A stretch of 64,000 nt of DNA from Melastoma dodecandrum (Eukaryota; Streptophyta; Magnoliopsida; Myrtales; Melastomataceae). The notes beneath the pieces were generated by a model. That model worked only from the letters and a program-made list of their open reading frames with translations. It searched no databases and was not told where the DNA came from. Shown one piece after another: positions 21,702-32,645 of the stretch. Both the position numbers and the translations under genes were made by a program. Positions within the stretch are counted from its first letter, which is position 1; the number at the start of each line of letters is the position of its first letter. The DNA is taken from positions 7,688,001-7,752,000 of the forward strand of contig JARUPY010000397.1 of the NCBI GenBank assembly GCA_029817715.1, written 5' to 3'.

Positions 21702-23240
21702 CCACCCAGTCGAAGTCACGAATGGCCACCCCGTCTCACATTGTGATGAGATAATCCTTCGTGATGTCAAATGAAGTCCCGGGGCTTAGGTAACATACAA
21801 AAATAAACAGTATGAGCTGCACTCGAAAGAACTCATCCGAGACATCCCGTTTACGCAACATTGCCTCAACGGATGTCATGGATATCCTACCATTCCTGCG
21901 GTGGCTGCGTAATTCCGGCTGAACTGATTCTAATTATCCAGACCACGGAAGACCGACCCTAGTACAGCGTACGCCAAGAATTGCGTCCATGTCTGCATGA
22001 TGGAATGGGTGCTCAATGTCATCAATCAGCACAACAAGTCTCGTCGGGTTGAAGCGCTTCGGGCACACCTTCAAAGCTTTGTGGTTTACGTTGTTGATGC
22101 AGGGACGGCCAGGAATTGATGATTCCAATACCAAAACGATGGGGAGCGTCACTGTGAGTGCGGAATGGAGTGACGTGGTAATGGTCGGAAGGGTAGATAA
22201 CGAAATGGGAGGGCTCAATGGATGGGTATGAAGGAAAGGTTGATATCAACCTCCACGGATACAGATACACCACCGTGAAAGAAGACTCGGATAGAACTCG
22301 CCTATCACATGGATATAGACACACCACCGTGAACAAGAACGAGGGCGAGGAACAATACGGAGGATACAGGCACACCACCACCGGTTGACACACTACTCAA
22401 TCTGCACTTGAAATCCACCAAATGAAGAACGAGTTTGAAAGAGAATCCACTCCTTCGGATAGAAAGACAAAAGTCTAATCTGGGTTTTCAAAGTCTGAAT
22501 AATTTGTCTTCAACTCTTACAATGTTAGGGCTTATATAGGCTGCCCATGGAAATACAATAAAAGAAACGAAATAAAAGATAAAGGAAACAAAATGAATTA
22601 TAGGATAGGATCAGAAAATGAGGAAAGGGAATAAATATATTTCCTCCCGACAAGATCTGAAAAGATAATGGAGCAGATAGTAGAGCAGGCGCGACTCTTG
22701 GGCTGCAAGTTGTCAGACTTGAGCCGTCAGATCGTAACCGTCCTTTGAGCTGCTCATCGCCTGGTTGTCTTTTGTCGCCTGACAGTCGTGTCGCTTGGTG
22801 CTCCTCTCGTCGCCTCGCTTATTCGATGACCAGCAAGTTGAGGCCTCCAGTAGGCGACGTTGATTGAGATGCGGGTGAATCGAAAGACCTGGGCGAAATG
22901 ACGATCGTCCTAGTATCAGTTCTTACTGACCAAATGTAGAAGCCCATCGAAGCCAACCTCCCGGATCGCATCCTTCTTCGCGTTGTCGAAGGTATTGAAA
23001 AGTGCAATCATTTTTTGCAGGCAATCTGGTGAAAATGTATTCCTGCACTAAGCAATTGTCAGGTGGTCTGGCTGTAACATGCATACATTTGCAATCAACG
23101 TGAAGAACAAATTACATAGAAGCCTAACCGTGTCTGGAGTAGTCCGTCTAACAGGTGCCTCCCGAGGCAAGTTACCGCCGATATCTACGTTTGCGAAATC
23201 TTCCGCTATCTCAGGAAACTCCAGCTCCATCGCTGGGGAG
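21702..23240 (-). pseudogene. MULE Ulp1-associated gene, N-terminal part (copy B), interrupted
   Basis: Copy B matches copy A (9517-10125) almost base for base from 21702 to 22097 and again from 22921 to 23135; a foreign block separates them. Upstream it continues where copy A stops: the minus strand at 23240-23130 reads MELEFPEIAEDFANVDIGGN, then LPREAPVRR. This parallels MDMKDPEVGGDINNEDVGGD of the MULE at 42073 onward, and gives a likely start codon at about 23235. Stops break the frame in several places. Confidence 0.65.
22098..22920 (-). repeat. Probable solo LTR inside MULE copy B
   Basis: This block of about 820 bp is absent from copy A at the matching point. Its minus-strand ends are TGATACTAGG and GCATCAAC(A). 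It carries GCCTATATAAG on the minus strand at about 22530-22540, as expected for an LTR promoter. GTT occurs on both edges and restores the uninterrupted sequence when one copy is removed; a normal LTR would leave 5 bp, so the class is not certain. Three imperfect copies of a roughly 50-bp unit containing CACACCACCGTGAA lie at 22257-22390. Confidence 0.5.
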
Positions 23241-23849
23241 AAGATCCACAATTTGAGATATACAAAAATCAGTATGAGGGTTTGAATATTCATCACTCGC
23301 CCAGTAACTTTCAAGAAGGTATAAACAAGGCGTCCAACCGACGAGTCCCGTCAAACTACACAAGAAAAACGCCAATATCTGCACACGATCACCCACCTAT
23401 CCCGTGCATAATAAACCAACCCCGCCCACCGATTATGCATGGGTAATCGGCTGTCCAAAAAATCTGGAACCGCCTCCCTGCTTCCGGTCGTCACCTAGTC
23501 GAGGAACCAGACACCCAAGCGATGGACGACCCGACATACCAGTCCCACCCACTACCACCAACTCAAAGGAAGAATCGACTTCACCGGTAGAACGCAACTC
23601 TTGCAAGCATCCCACATGCTAGTCACAGTGCGATTAATGGACTCACCGTGTCACTTGCCGATTTTCTGGACCTTATTGCCTTGTCGTCGGTGGACAGTTC
23701 GCTGGGTGCAACTGATTCGGGGGAAGGGGCAGTGTGGGTGAGGGGCGTGGGGAAGGAGGGAGGTGCCTTAACTTGAATAAAACCAGGAGAAGTTTCAAAG
23801 TGGAAGGGGATGGGGTTTTAGTGCAGGAAGGGCATTTATTTAGAATCAC

Positions 23850-24313
23850 GTCTACGGTAGGTTAGGAAAGCGGTTCGGGAATTGTTGCTTATATTAGTAA
23901 CGTACAAACAAAAGTTGTACATGTGTACAAAGCTTTTTTTGTAAGCTTTCGTGTCGGCCCACAGCTTTTTTTTAGTAGTGTACTATAATTTTATTAATAT
24001 TGAACGGTACGCTTAACAATGTATAAATAATTTTATTATATAATGTTCTTTTTTGTACAAAACATTTACAAAATTACTTTTATTAAAAGGTACAATTTTG
24101 TACAGGTAAATTGTTTGTACATTGGAAGAAATGTATCAAATGTACAAACAAATCACCTTATAAAATTGTATTTTTTTTTATACAAAAGTAATTATGTATA
24201 TATTTTGTTCAAAGTATAACTTTGTACAGTGAAATTATCTGTCAATTACTAAGTTATTATTAAAAAAGCATGACTAATGTTGGCCTAAATTTTAGACAAT
24301 GCGCCTAACGTCC
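23850..24313 (+). repeat. MULE right terminal inverted repeat (degraded)
   Basis: The inner part resembles 49400-49460 (tacggtaggttagg, then tatattagtaa). It is followed by AT-rich DNA with many tacaaa/gtacaa words (such as gttgtacatgtgtacaaagc). The outer end, gcgcctaacgtcc, matches ggctaacgttcc at the right end of the MULE near 50058. This identifies the same terminal-repeat family. Confidence 0.6.
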
Positions 24314-25493
24314 AACCTTAGCCGGACCCGAGTTCGGCGGTGGAAAAAATTAAAAATAAAAAGATGGTAGAAAGTACATATATATTTTTTTAAACACTTA
24401 TTTAACCGTAAATCCCATAGAAACGGATTTTCCAAATAAACAAAATTGGTGGAAAAGATTTTCATCGTTTGACTTCAACCTTCTAGTCATTGCATCGCGT
24501 AAGTTAAAAGAAAAATCAATGCCAAGAGGTTGCAACTAAAGATAATAATCTACCGGACTACGTAGAAAAATTAAGTAAGAACTATAAAATCACATTATTA
24601 TCGGTTGAGTGGTCACGTCTTTCAGATTATATATTTATTTAAAGTCAGCCCACACCTTCGAAAGAAATTCTACCCCAAGACAAAGATTCTAGTTTGGGGC
24701 AACATAACACATCGTCTCCACCCCCACGATGAAACTCGTGAGGGGGAAACGGTCACCGTCCGTGTTTTAATCCACGTCGATAAATTTCCAGTCGAATTTT
24801 AGTATAAATATACTACGTGTACGTTTAAATAATATTTTGTTTAAACATTTTCATTATTTTATATATTACTAATAAAATATTGTTTAAATATCGTACATGA
24901 AAGTGAAAGTGGTGTTTGGGGAGATATCAAAGTCGCCACCGTAACTCTTTTTGAGTTTCTTGGACGCATATCTTGTGGAATCTTTTCAGCAATATATTCT
25001 CTTCCTCCCAAAGGTTTGGACCGATACCACCTTCTCCCCCTAATAACTTATATTATATTCTAACCGTATGATTTTATATTGATGTTCTGTTATGTATGTA
25101 ATGTCGCCCCCGGGTGTTCTAACTGTATGAGACTGTGTTTCAGCCAAGGGACTCGGAGTATTAAAAATGTCATGTTGAATTAGATGTTCGGCATCAAAAA
25201 AAATTATGTTGACATGTTGTGTTTTCTGCAAATTTATTTCGGACATCAGGTAGTGAAAATGCTTGGCTATGATAACCATGCCATCAGTAAGCTCCCTAAT
25301 TGAGTTTTCCCATAGACGGGCTCTCGTAATATATACCAAATACTAAGGAAGATGACATTGCAATAACCCAAGTCTGGCCGGCCTTTTCGATTCTTTCTCT
25401 TATTATATACAGATCCCCTCTACAATGCAATAATTCAAGAGTTTTGGTAAAACTCGGATTACATACAGGGAAGCCATCAGGCCGGACTCCGAC
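24314..25493 (+). promoter_or_regulatory. Intergenic region with ABCB promoter; TATA candidate
   Basis: AT-rich, no coding frame supported. A TATATA at 25404-25409 lies about 85 bp before the ABCB start codon and is the best TATA-box candidate. A MULE end borders this region on the left, so the promoter may have been shortened or altered by transposon DNA. Confidence 0.35.
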
Positions 25494-28400
25494 ATGGCAC
25501 GTCGTAAAGCTAGTTTGTTCAGTGGTGCGGACCGTGTCGACAAGCTTCTGATGTTGTTTGGGACGTTGGGAAGCGTCGGGGAGGGCTCTATGTCGCCGTT
25601 GACCATGCTGGCGCTCAGCACCGTCATGAACCGTTACGGCGGAGGCAACTCATATCTTACTAACAACGTTATCGACGAGGTCTGTGATCTGCCCGCTGAA
25701 TTCATACTCTGTGGTTAGTTTTGTGTCAACCGTCAATGGCGACCGAGTTGTACCTGTTGATGCGCTTTGTTTGTAGAGTACTCTCAAGATAGTGTACGTG
25801 GCCTTGTTAGTCGGAGTGTCGGGATTCGTAGGTAAGGTGATGGATGACTCTGTGTAATACTTTTGGGTACGATCTGTTTCCACATGTTTTCCAGAGGTGA
25901 CATGGTCTCATACTGTGGTTTTCTTCGGCAGAGGGCGTCTGTTGGACGAGGACGGCAGAGAGGCAGACCTCGAGACTCCGTACTGAATACTTGAGATCGG
26001 TCCTTAGGCAGGACGTCGGTTTTCTCGACAGCCAGGACACAAACACATTTCAGATAGTCTCATCCATGTCTTCTGATGCCAGTTTGATACAAGATGTCAT
26101 TGCTGAGAAAGTAAAGCCCTTCTACGAGCGCATCCCTGATTGTTCTTATGTGCTTAAGATCTGAATTTGAATCGCCTTGTTCTGTGGCAGATACCAAATT
26201 TCCTTGCTCAACTCTCCGTATTCATCTTTAGCATCTCGATTGCTTTCCTACTTTCCTGGCGACTGGCTGCTGCCGCTCTCCCGTTTACTCTCTTGTTCAT
26301 CGTCCCTGGAGTCGGGTTTGGGAAACTGATTATGAACCTGGTAGTGAAAAAGCAGCAATCATACGGCGTTGCAGGCAGCATTGCTGAACAATCGATCTCT
26401 TCCATACGAACTGTGCATTCCTATGTGGGGGAGAACCAGACCTTGCGTAGGTTCTCTAATGCTCTCGAGAAAACAACCGAATTTGGGATCAAGATCGGTC
26501 TTGTCAAGGGGGTTCTCATTGGAAGCATGGGAATGATGTTTGCCGTTTGGGCATTTCAGGCCTGGATCGGCAGCATTTTCGTCACTGAAAAGGGTGAGGA
26601 AGGCGGCCGTGTCTTCATTTCAGGAATCTGCATCCTCCTGACCGGACTGTAAGTTTCGCCACACCATCATGATTTCTACTTTCGTCTGCTTGACCTTCAG
26701 GAGAAACTCGTTTTTACTTGACCATCGCTCACCAGGTCCATCATGAATGCACTTCCTAATCTGTCTTTCATCTCGGATGCCACCGCGGCAGTGAATAGGA
26801 TTTCAGAGATGATCGATCATATACCAGCAATCGACTCAGAAAATGATAAAGGCAAAGTACTCAGAAACGTGAGAGGAGATATACAATTCAAACAAGTAGA
26901 GTTCAGTTATCCGTCACGCCCAGACACACTGGTTCTTGACGGGCTAAACCTCAGGGTGCGAGCGGGCGTGATGGTCGCCCTAGTCGGTGGCAGTGGTTCA
27001 GGGAAATCCACCATAATTTCACTGCTCCAGAGATTTTATGATCCGGTTCGAGGGGACATCTATCTTGATGGATGCAAATTGAAGAAACTTAAGCTCAAAT
27101 GGCTTCGATCCCAGATGGGATTAGTGAATCAAGAGCCAGTTCTCTTTGCCACATCCATTAAAGAGAACATCTTGTTCGGTAAAGAGGACGCATCGATGGA
27201 ATCCATTATATCTGCAGCAACGGCTGCGAATGCACACGATTTCATTTCGAAACTGCCCAGTGGATACGATACTCAAGTAGGGCAGTTCGGGATTCAGCTA
27301 TCTGGAGGGCAGAAGCAGAGGATTGCCATTGCGAGAGCTCTGATTCGTGACCCAAAGATCCTGTTGCTTGACGAGGCTACGAGCGCTTTAGATGCACAGT
27401 CAGAGAGGACGGTACAGGAAGCCTTGGAGAAAGCCACTTCCGGAAGGACTACAGTTGTGGTGGCTCATCGCCTTTCCACAATACAGAGAGCTAATACAAT
27501 TTTCGTCCTCCGATCAGGGAAGGTTATAGAGTCCGGTTCCCATGAAGGGCTGCTCCAAATGAACAACGGGCGAGGTGGGGCCTACAGGGAGATGGTCGAG
27601 ATACAACAATCTGCTGTCGAAACAGAACTACCCTCTCATGATCAGCAGTCTACTCTTGGAGATTCAAGCCGTCGGAGATCGAGTTCTGCTCCAAGCCCAT
27701 ACAACACTCCGAGATCAAGTTGGGACAATACTCTGAGGCCGAGCCGGGAGAACACTCCGAGGCCAAGCTGGGAAAACACTCCGAGGCCGAGCTGGGAGAA
27801 CACTCAAACTTCTCTTTATAGCCCCGTATTTTCCATTAGCATCGCACCTTCTGTGCAGACTCATCAGTTTGATGATGATGATGTTACGGAAAGCGACTAC
27901 AAGAAACGTCCTCATTCAGGCTCCGCCAAATCTCTTCTCCACTTATTAAAGATGAACAGACCGGAATGGAAGCACGGTATTCTTGGATGTGCCGGCGCAG
28001 CTGGTTTCGGGGTTGTTCAAGCGGCATACGCATATTGCCTTGGAACGGTGGTTTCCATCTACTTCCAGAAAGATACATCGACCATCAAATCGAAAATCAG
28101 GATCTACTGCTTAATATTCCTAGGATTGGCGGTTGGAAGCTTGGTTGTGAACATTGTACAGCACTACAACTTTGCCATCATGGGCGAGAGCCTGGTGAAG
28201 AGGGTACGAGAGCAGATGCTGACCAAAATATTCGGGTTTGAGATTGGATGGTTCGATCAGGATGTGAACACAAGTGCGGCGATCTGTTCTCGCATTGCAG
28301 CCGATGCTAATCAAGTCCGGTCCCTCCTGGCAGACCGTGTATCACTACTCGTCCATATCCTGTTCACTGCAGCGATTTCTTTTGGGCTAGCGCTGGTGAT

Positions 28401-29691
28401 CGAGTGGAGAATATCCATTGTTGTCATTGCCTTGCAGCCCCTCATCATCGGCAGTATGTATTCCCGAAGCAAGCTAATGAAGAGCTTGTCTCAGAGAGCT
28501 CGAAAAGCACAGGGCGAAGTGAGCAAGCTGGCGAGTGAGGCGGTCGTTAACCACCGAACGATCACAGCATTCTCTTCACAGTCTCGGATACTAAACCTTT
28601 TTGCCCTTAACCTAAAAGGCCCAAGGAAGGAAAACATCCAACACTCGTACATTTCAGGCTTTGGGCTATGCATCTGCCAGTTTCTGACAACTGCGATCAT
28701 AGCTTTCACATACTGGTATGGGGGAAGGCTGATCAACCAAGGAAAGATAACCTCAAAGCATCTGTTTCAGGTCTTCTTCATTCTGATGAGCACGGGACAC
28801 AAAATCGCCGAGGCAGCGAGCATGACATCCGACCTTGCGAAAGGCAGTGAGGCCATCGTGGGGATCTTTGCACTTCTTGACAGGAAGAGCAAGATCGAGC
28901 CTGAGGACGGGGGAGGGGTGTCGATCAAGAGGAAGATCAAGGGCAACATTCAACTGAGGAACGTTGTTTTCTTTTACCCTGCCCGTCCCGAACAAATGAT
29001 ATTCCGGGGACTGAACCTGAAGATCGATGCAGGCAAGCGAGTCGCTATGGTAGGGCAGAGCGGCTCAGGAAAATCAACCATCATCGGGCTGATAGAACGG
29101 TTCTACGATCCTCAAAGTGGAGCCGTGTTGATCGATGAAAGGGACATTAAGACGTATAACTTGAGATCGTTGAGGTCGCATATCGCCCTGGTCAGTCAGG
29201 AACCAACTCTTTTTGCAGGGACCATCCGTCAAAACATCGCCTATGGCACCGAGGAAGCAACCGAGGCAGAGATAACGAAGGCGGCAACCCTCGCCAATGC
29301 ACATGAGTTCATAAGCTCGATGCAGGACGGGTACGACACCTATTGTGGGGAACGAGGGGTGCAGCTATCAGGAGGGCAGAAACAGAGGATAGTGATCGCT
29401 CGAGCCATACTGAAGAATCCCTCAATCCTACTATTAGATGAGGCGACGAGTGCGCTGGACAGCGTGTCGGAAAGGCTGGTGCAGGAGTCCCTGGAGAAGA
29501 TGATGGAGGGAAGGACTTGTGTGGTGGTGGCTCACAGGCTGTCAACAATCCAGGGTTCGGACTGCATCGCGGTGATCAGCAATGGGAAGGTGGCAGAGCA
29601 GGGATCCCACAGAGAACTGCTAGGGATCGGAGACAAAGGGGTTTACTACTCCTTGATAAGGCTCCAACATCAGGGATATTCGGCTTCATGA
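25494..29691 (+). CDS. ABCB-type full-size ABC transporter (MDR/P-glycoprotein-like)
   Basis: I join five exons: 25494-25679, 25777-25831, 25932-26110, 26191-26648 and 26736-29691. All introns have GT-AG ends and phases agree, giving 1277 aa, normal for plant ABCB proteins. The order is TMD1, NBD1, linker, TMD2, NBD2. NBD1 has Walker A GGSGSGKST (377-385), LSGGQ (481-485) and ILLLDE (501-506); NBD2 has Walker A GQSGSGKST (1066-1074) and LSGGQ (from 1170). VVVAHRLST follows Walker B in both. It should export organic compounds across the plasma membrane by ATP hydrolysis; family members move auxin or secondary metabolites, so the substrate is open. The start ATG fits the family N-terminus (GADRVDKLLMLFGTLG). 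It is closest in pattern to the ABCB15-like group. Unusual feature: tandem Trp-Glu-Asn-Thr repeats in the linker. Confidence 0.9.
27701..27804 (+). repeat. Coding minisatellite in the ABCB linker
   Basis: A unit of about 24 bp (around aacactccgaggccgagctgggag) is repeated about four times with small changes, encoding variants of N-T-P-R-P-S-W-E. It covers residues about 616-649, between NBD1 and TMD2. The linker is usually Ser/charged-rich and variable in this family; an in-frame minisatellite there is uncommon. Confidence 0.8.
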
Positions 29692-30193
29692 AAATTGCTA
29701 ATGCTTCAACTGTTTTGCTCATTTCGCACTCACCTCTCAAATAAGATATTGTTATACCCCAGTATTGTCTCTAAAGTAAGAAATCATAAAATTTGTAAGA
29801 TTAAATAAAATCTCATAAGATTAAGGAAAATTAGCAAAAAGAAATTAAAAAATATTACATTATAAAGAAATAAAGGAAACCAAGAAAGTCCTGAAAGGAC
29901 ACATTTTTGCCAAGAAAAACGACAGGCCGAGAAGAGAAAGGAAACACTCTGAGGAAGAAAGAAGAAATCAGGGCCATTGAAGAAACATTGGGATGCACAA
30001 TGTATGGTGTTGAGGTATTGATGACGAGAAACGTCACCGGAACGTTTATATCAGAAGCTGAGCCCTCAAACAGTTCGACAAGCAACTAAGAAACAGGAAA
30101 ACGGCACTCGATCAAACGACACCAGTCACACTTCTAGCCACACCCTTAGCCAATATCCACATACAACTCAAGAACAAATCCAATCCACCCCAA
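29692..30193. other. ABCB 3' flank and unassigned DNA
   Basis: AT-rich after the ABCB stop, with AATAAG at about 29740 as a weak polyadenylation candidate. No coding or repeat family recognised. Confidence 0.3.
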
Positions 30194-30600
30194 ATGCCGA
30201 TCGTCCTCTTCCTCAACGCCATCCAGCCTCCTCCAGATTTCTGCTACTCTCTGTCTTCTGTCATTTCTCCCCCCTTAACCAACCCCACCGCGGTGCCGTT
30301 GCAACCAACTTCCTTCTCCTTCTTTTTGCCAGTTCTTCCCCCCAATTTCCTGCTCCCTTGCAACTTCGTCCCCAACATCTCGATCCTGGCCTCGGCTTCA
30401 GGTCCTTCCAGAGTTGGGCTTCGCTCGCTCTCGGCCTGCAAATCCTGGCCCTCCTTTGCTCCATTGCTCTGGTCCAGCCCATCTACTTTCCTCCCAACGG
30501 TCTTAACCACCAGCCGCTCCTCTGCACTTAGCTCCACCTCCGAAATCTGCATCAATCTAAAGGGGACTCCTGGAAAAGGCATGTTCTTCGCAAGCAGGGC
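30194..30600. other. Low-complexity Pro/Ser-rich segment, unidentified
   Basis: The plus strand has an open frame rich in Pro, Ser, Leu and Phe. The minus strand (30582-30244) has an open frame rich in Glu, Gly and Lys (such as GGRTGKKKEKEVG). Neither shows a domain. The plus frame continues into the copia RNase H fragment at 30560, which looks like chance fusion. Confidence 0.25.
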
Positions 30601-30705
30601 AGAGGCACGGCTTCAAGCATTCTCTGATAGCAACTGGGGTGGCTATGCTATGAGTAGAAAATCGACAACAGGGTTCCGCATATTCTTGGGTGATTCTTTC
30701 ACATT
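30555..30705 (+). pseudogene. copia RNase H fragment
   Basis: The plus strand reads LKGTPGKGMFFASRAEARL, AFSDSNWGGYAMSRKSTTGF and RIFLGDS. This is the copia block YLKGTPGxGL...FSDxDWAGxxxxRRSTTG that begins RNase H. Only about 50 codons are present, and no LTR or flanking pol is seen. Confidence 0.8.
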
Positions 30706-31146
30706 AGTTAGGCCGTCCTCCCCCACTCCACGAACAGGGAAGTACCAGCCTGATCTACAAGTTGGTCCAATGAGAAGGAGGCCGGAGCCCGATCCCACAA
30801 AAGCCCTAGGTACTGCCTAGGGGTCGCGTTACATATAGACAACCTTGCTAGTCCGCGACCAGAATGTAGCAAGGTAACTTACTCTAGACTCTACCTATCT
30901 AAGTGCAGAAAACTAAAGATGGAAAGTTTCACCCGGCGACTACAGTAGCATCCTCGCGGACATTTTCCCTGACTCCACCTCGTCTCCAGCGAGGTCATCG
31001 TTGCCGGCATCTTCTATTGTTGATGCATCCTCCACAACAGTATCCTTAGTCTCATTGACATCACCTAAATTGGCTAGAATGTCATCGCGAAGCATATACG
31101 ACCTTCTGACACTTGAATAAGTAGAAATGACTAATGACAGTGTGAA

Positions 31147-31287
31147 GGCCGAAGAGGGGAAAGGTTTCATGTGAACGGCACTTGCACATGGGTTAGTCGA
31201 TCCTAAGAGACGGGGCAAGCCCGTCCGATAGCGCCGCGTGCGCGAGCTTCGAAAGAGAATCGGGTTAAAATTCCTGAACCGAGACGT
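31147..31287 (+). rRNA. 25S rRNA fragment (displaced)
   Basis: About 140 bp match the nuclear 25S rRNA as I know it. Blocks include GGTTTCATGTGAACGGCACT, TTGCACATGGGTTAGTCGAT, CCTAAGAGACGGGGCAAGCC, CGAGCTTCGAAAGAGAATCG and GGTTAAAATTCCTGAACC. Flanks on both sides are unrelated to rDNA. It carries a few changes from the usual sequence, so it is a non-functional insertion, not part of an rDNA array. A minus-strand open frame (31326-30940) crosses it by chance. Confidence 0.85.
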
Positions 31288-31289
31288 AT

Positions 31290-32000
31290 GACGATCATGC
31301 TGAACAGGACGCTCAGGTCGACCCATTTTGATCTATTCTGATTGATCTGGAATATGTTCTCGCAGTTATCGTGCCTTGCGGTAACTTTTCTATTTCTTCA
31401 TGTAAGTTCAGGAGGCTTTCCGGCCGGCTGAGCCTCCCGTTTCGTTCTTTTTCAACATCAATGTCACAGTGGCTTCAATTTGCTCATCTATCTTGACGCC
31501 TTCAACAACTCGATAACCTTTTTGCTGAATTTATCTACCTTTTTTTTTATGCCTTTATTATTTTTGCAGCCAGCAGTAATGGTAAAACACTTGTCAGCAT
31601 CGTTTCATTCGTTTCCAAAATAATCAACAACTCCCCGACAGCGTCCCACACAGCCGCCACTTATCCGACAGCCTAAGCTCCCCGCCACGTATGTACTTCC
31701 CAGATCTGGCTTCGAGCGTCTTCCCCAAGTCGTCTCTGCTTGATCCGTCTCGACGACTATCCTCCTCACCCAACGTCCAAGATTCTGGACCCCAGCCTCG
31801 AATCTGGATACTCCAAAACTAGACCTATTCTCCCTGTTCTCAACCCATCCCGACTCAAAGAACGAGATATAACCGCTTCTCCATAACTAAGCTTTGTACT
31901 AACCGGTGATTCAACATCCCGCTAGTCATCCTAACGTCTCTTCTCCAGACGAATGTGTCCGTGAAGTCTGACAGCAGATGGATCCGTCTGCCCGGCAGAC
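31290..32000. other. Non-coding, possible LTR body
   Basis: No coding features. It lies upstream of an Ogre/Tat-type primer-binding site at 32626, so part of it may be that element's 5' LTR, but the left LTR end was not found. Confidence 0.25.
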
Positions 32001-32625
32001 GGATGCGTTTGTGGTATGGATCCATCAACCTCTCTCGATGAATGTGTCCATGTATATCGCTATTTTCTCATTCCTTCAACCAAGGACCATTTTTTTTTCC
32101 TCACCCTTGTCTTCAAATAAGCAGGGGGCGTGCCTTACCCCGCTCAATGCTTTCAGGATGAGAAGAACGAAAGAATTTATATTCAAGGGTATAGTTTGAA
32201 TTATGAATATCAAGATCCTCTGAAGACGCCGCTTACTTCGCTATAAACCTAATATGAAACAACATCGTGGGGCATAAATGCTGGCGGGTGGCCTTTTATT
32301 GAGAGTGAGTAATGGTACAAACCTATTACTCACTCGTGATTATTTGCACTTTTTGCCCAAAAAAATTTTAATGAATGATTATTTTTTTCTAAAAATGGTT
32401 CATACATTAGTTAATGATCTCGAGATACTTTTAACCAGGTTGTTTAGCAACACACATTTAATGCCTCATTTTTCTTTATGATACGCATGCGATTTACTAA
32501 TCTCCAATTCCTAAACCTAAACAAATATCTATAGTTTTTCTAGCCCGAACTTACAATTATTTAGCGGCGACTCTGATACGTTTTCAAAATCCGAAACCTT
32601 ATCATTAAAGATCCATCCACGACAG

Positions 32626-32645
32626 ATTTGGCAACTCCACTGGGG
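32626..32645 (+). other. Primer-binding site, Ogre/Tat type
   Basis: TTTGGCAACTCCACTGGGGA differs by one base from TTTGGCGACTCCACTGGGGA, the leader sequence often seen after the 5' LTR of plant Ogre/Tat elements. Confidence 0.65.

Larger units (their letters stand above)
7400..24313 (-). mobile_element. Degraded MULE with nested retroelement insertions
   Basis: Pieces of one minus-strand MULE gene occur at 8739-8460, 10125-9517, 22097-21702 and 23240-22921. They match, in the same order, the plus-strand gene of the MULE at 40838-50058. The right end (23850-24313) has the same terminal repeat type: gataggttagg-like inner sequence, tacaaa/gtacaa repeats, and a terminal cctaacgtcc. No left terminal repeat was seen, so the left boundary at 7400 is a guess. 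The interior is interrupted by Tat, copia and a probable solo LTR, and part of it is present twice (9517-10125 against 21702-23135). Confidence 0.65.

Noticed and set aside
22022..22393. 123-codon minus-strand frame with repeated VCLYP words
   Set aside because: Arises from the repeated 50-bp units of the inserted block, with no sign of a protein family.
26167..26652. ABCB start at 26167 as a separate gene
   Set aside because: The frame begins in an intron; family sequence continues upstream through exons 1-3 with matching phases.
28120..28995. Minus-strand frames over the ABCB gene
   Set aside because: They are mirror frames of a strongly supported coding exon.
30940..31326. 128-codon minus-strand frame
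   Set aside because: It crosses the 25S rRNA fragment in antisense; the frame is a by-product of rRNA sequence.
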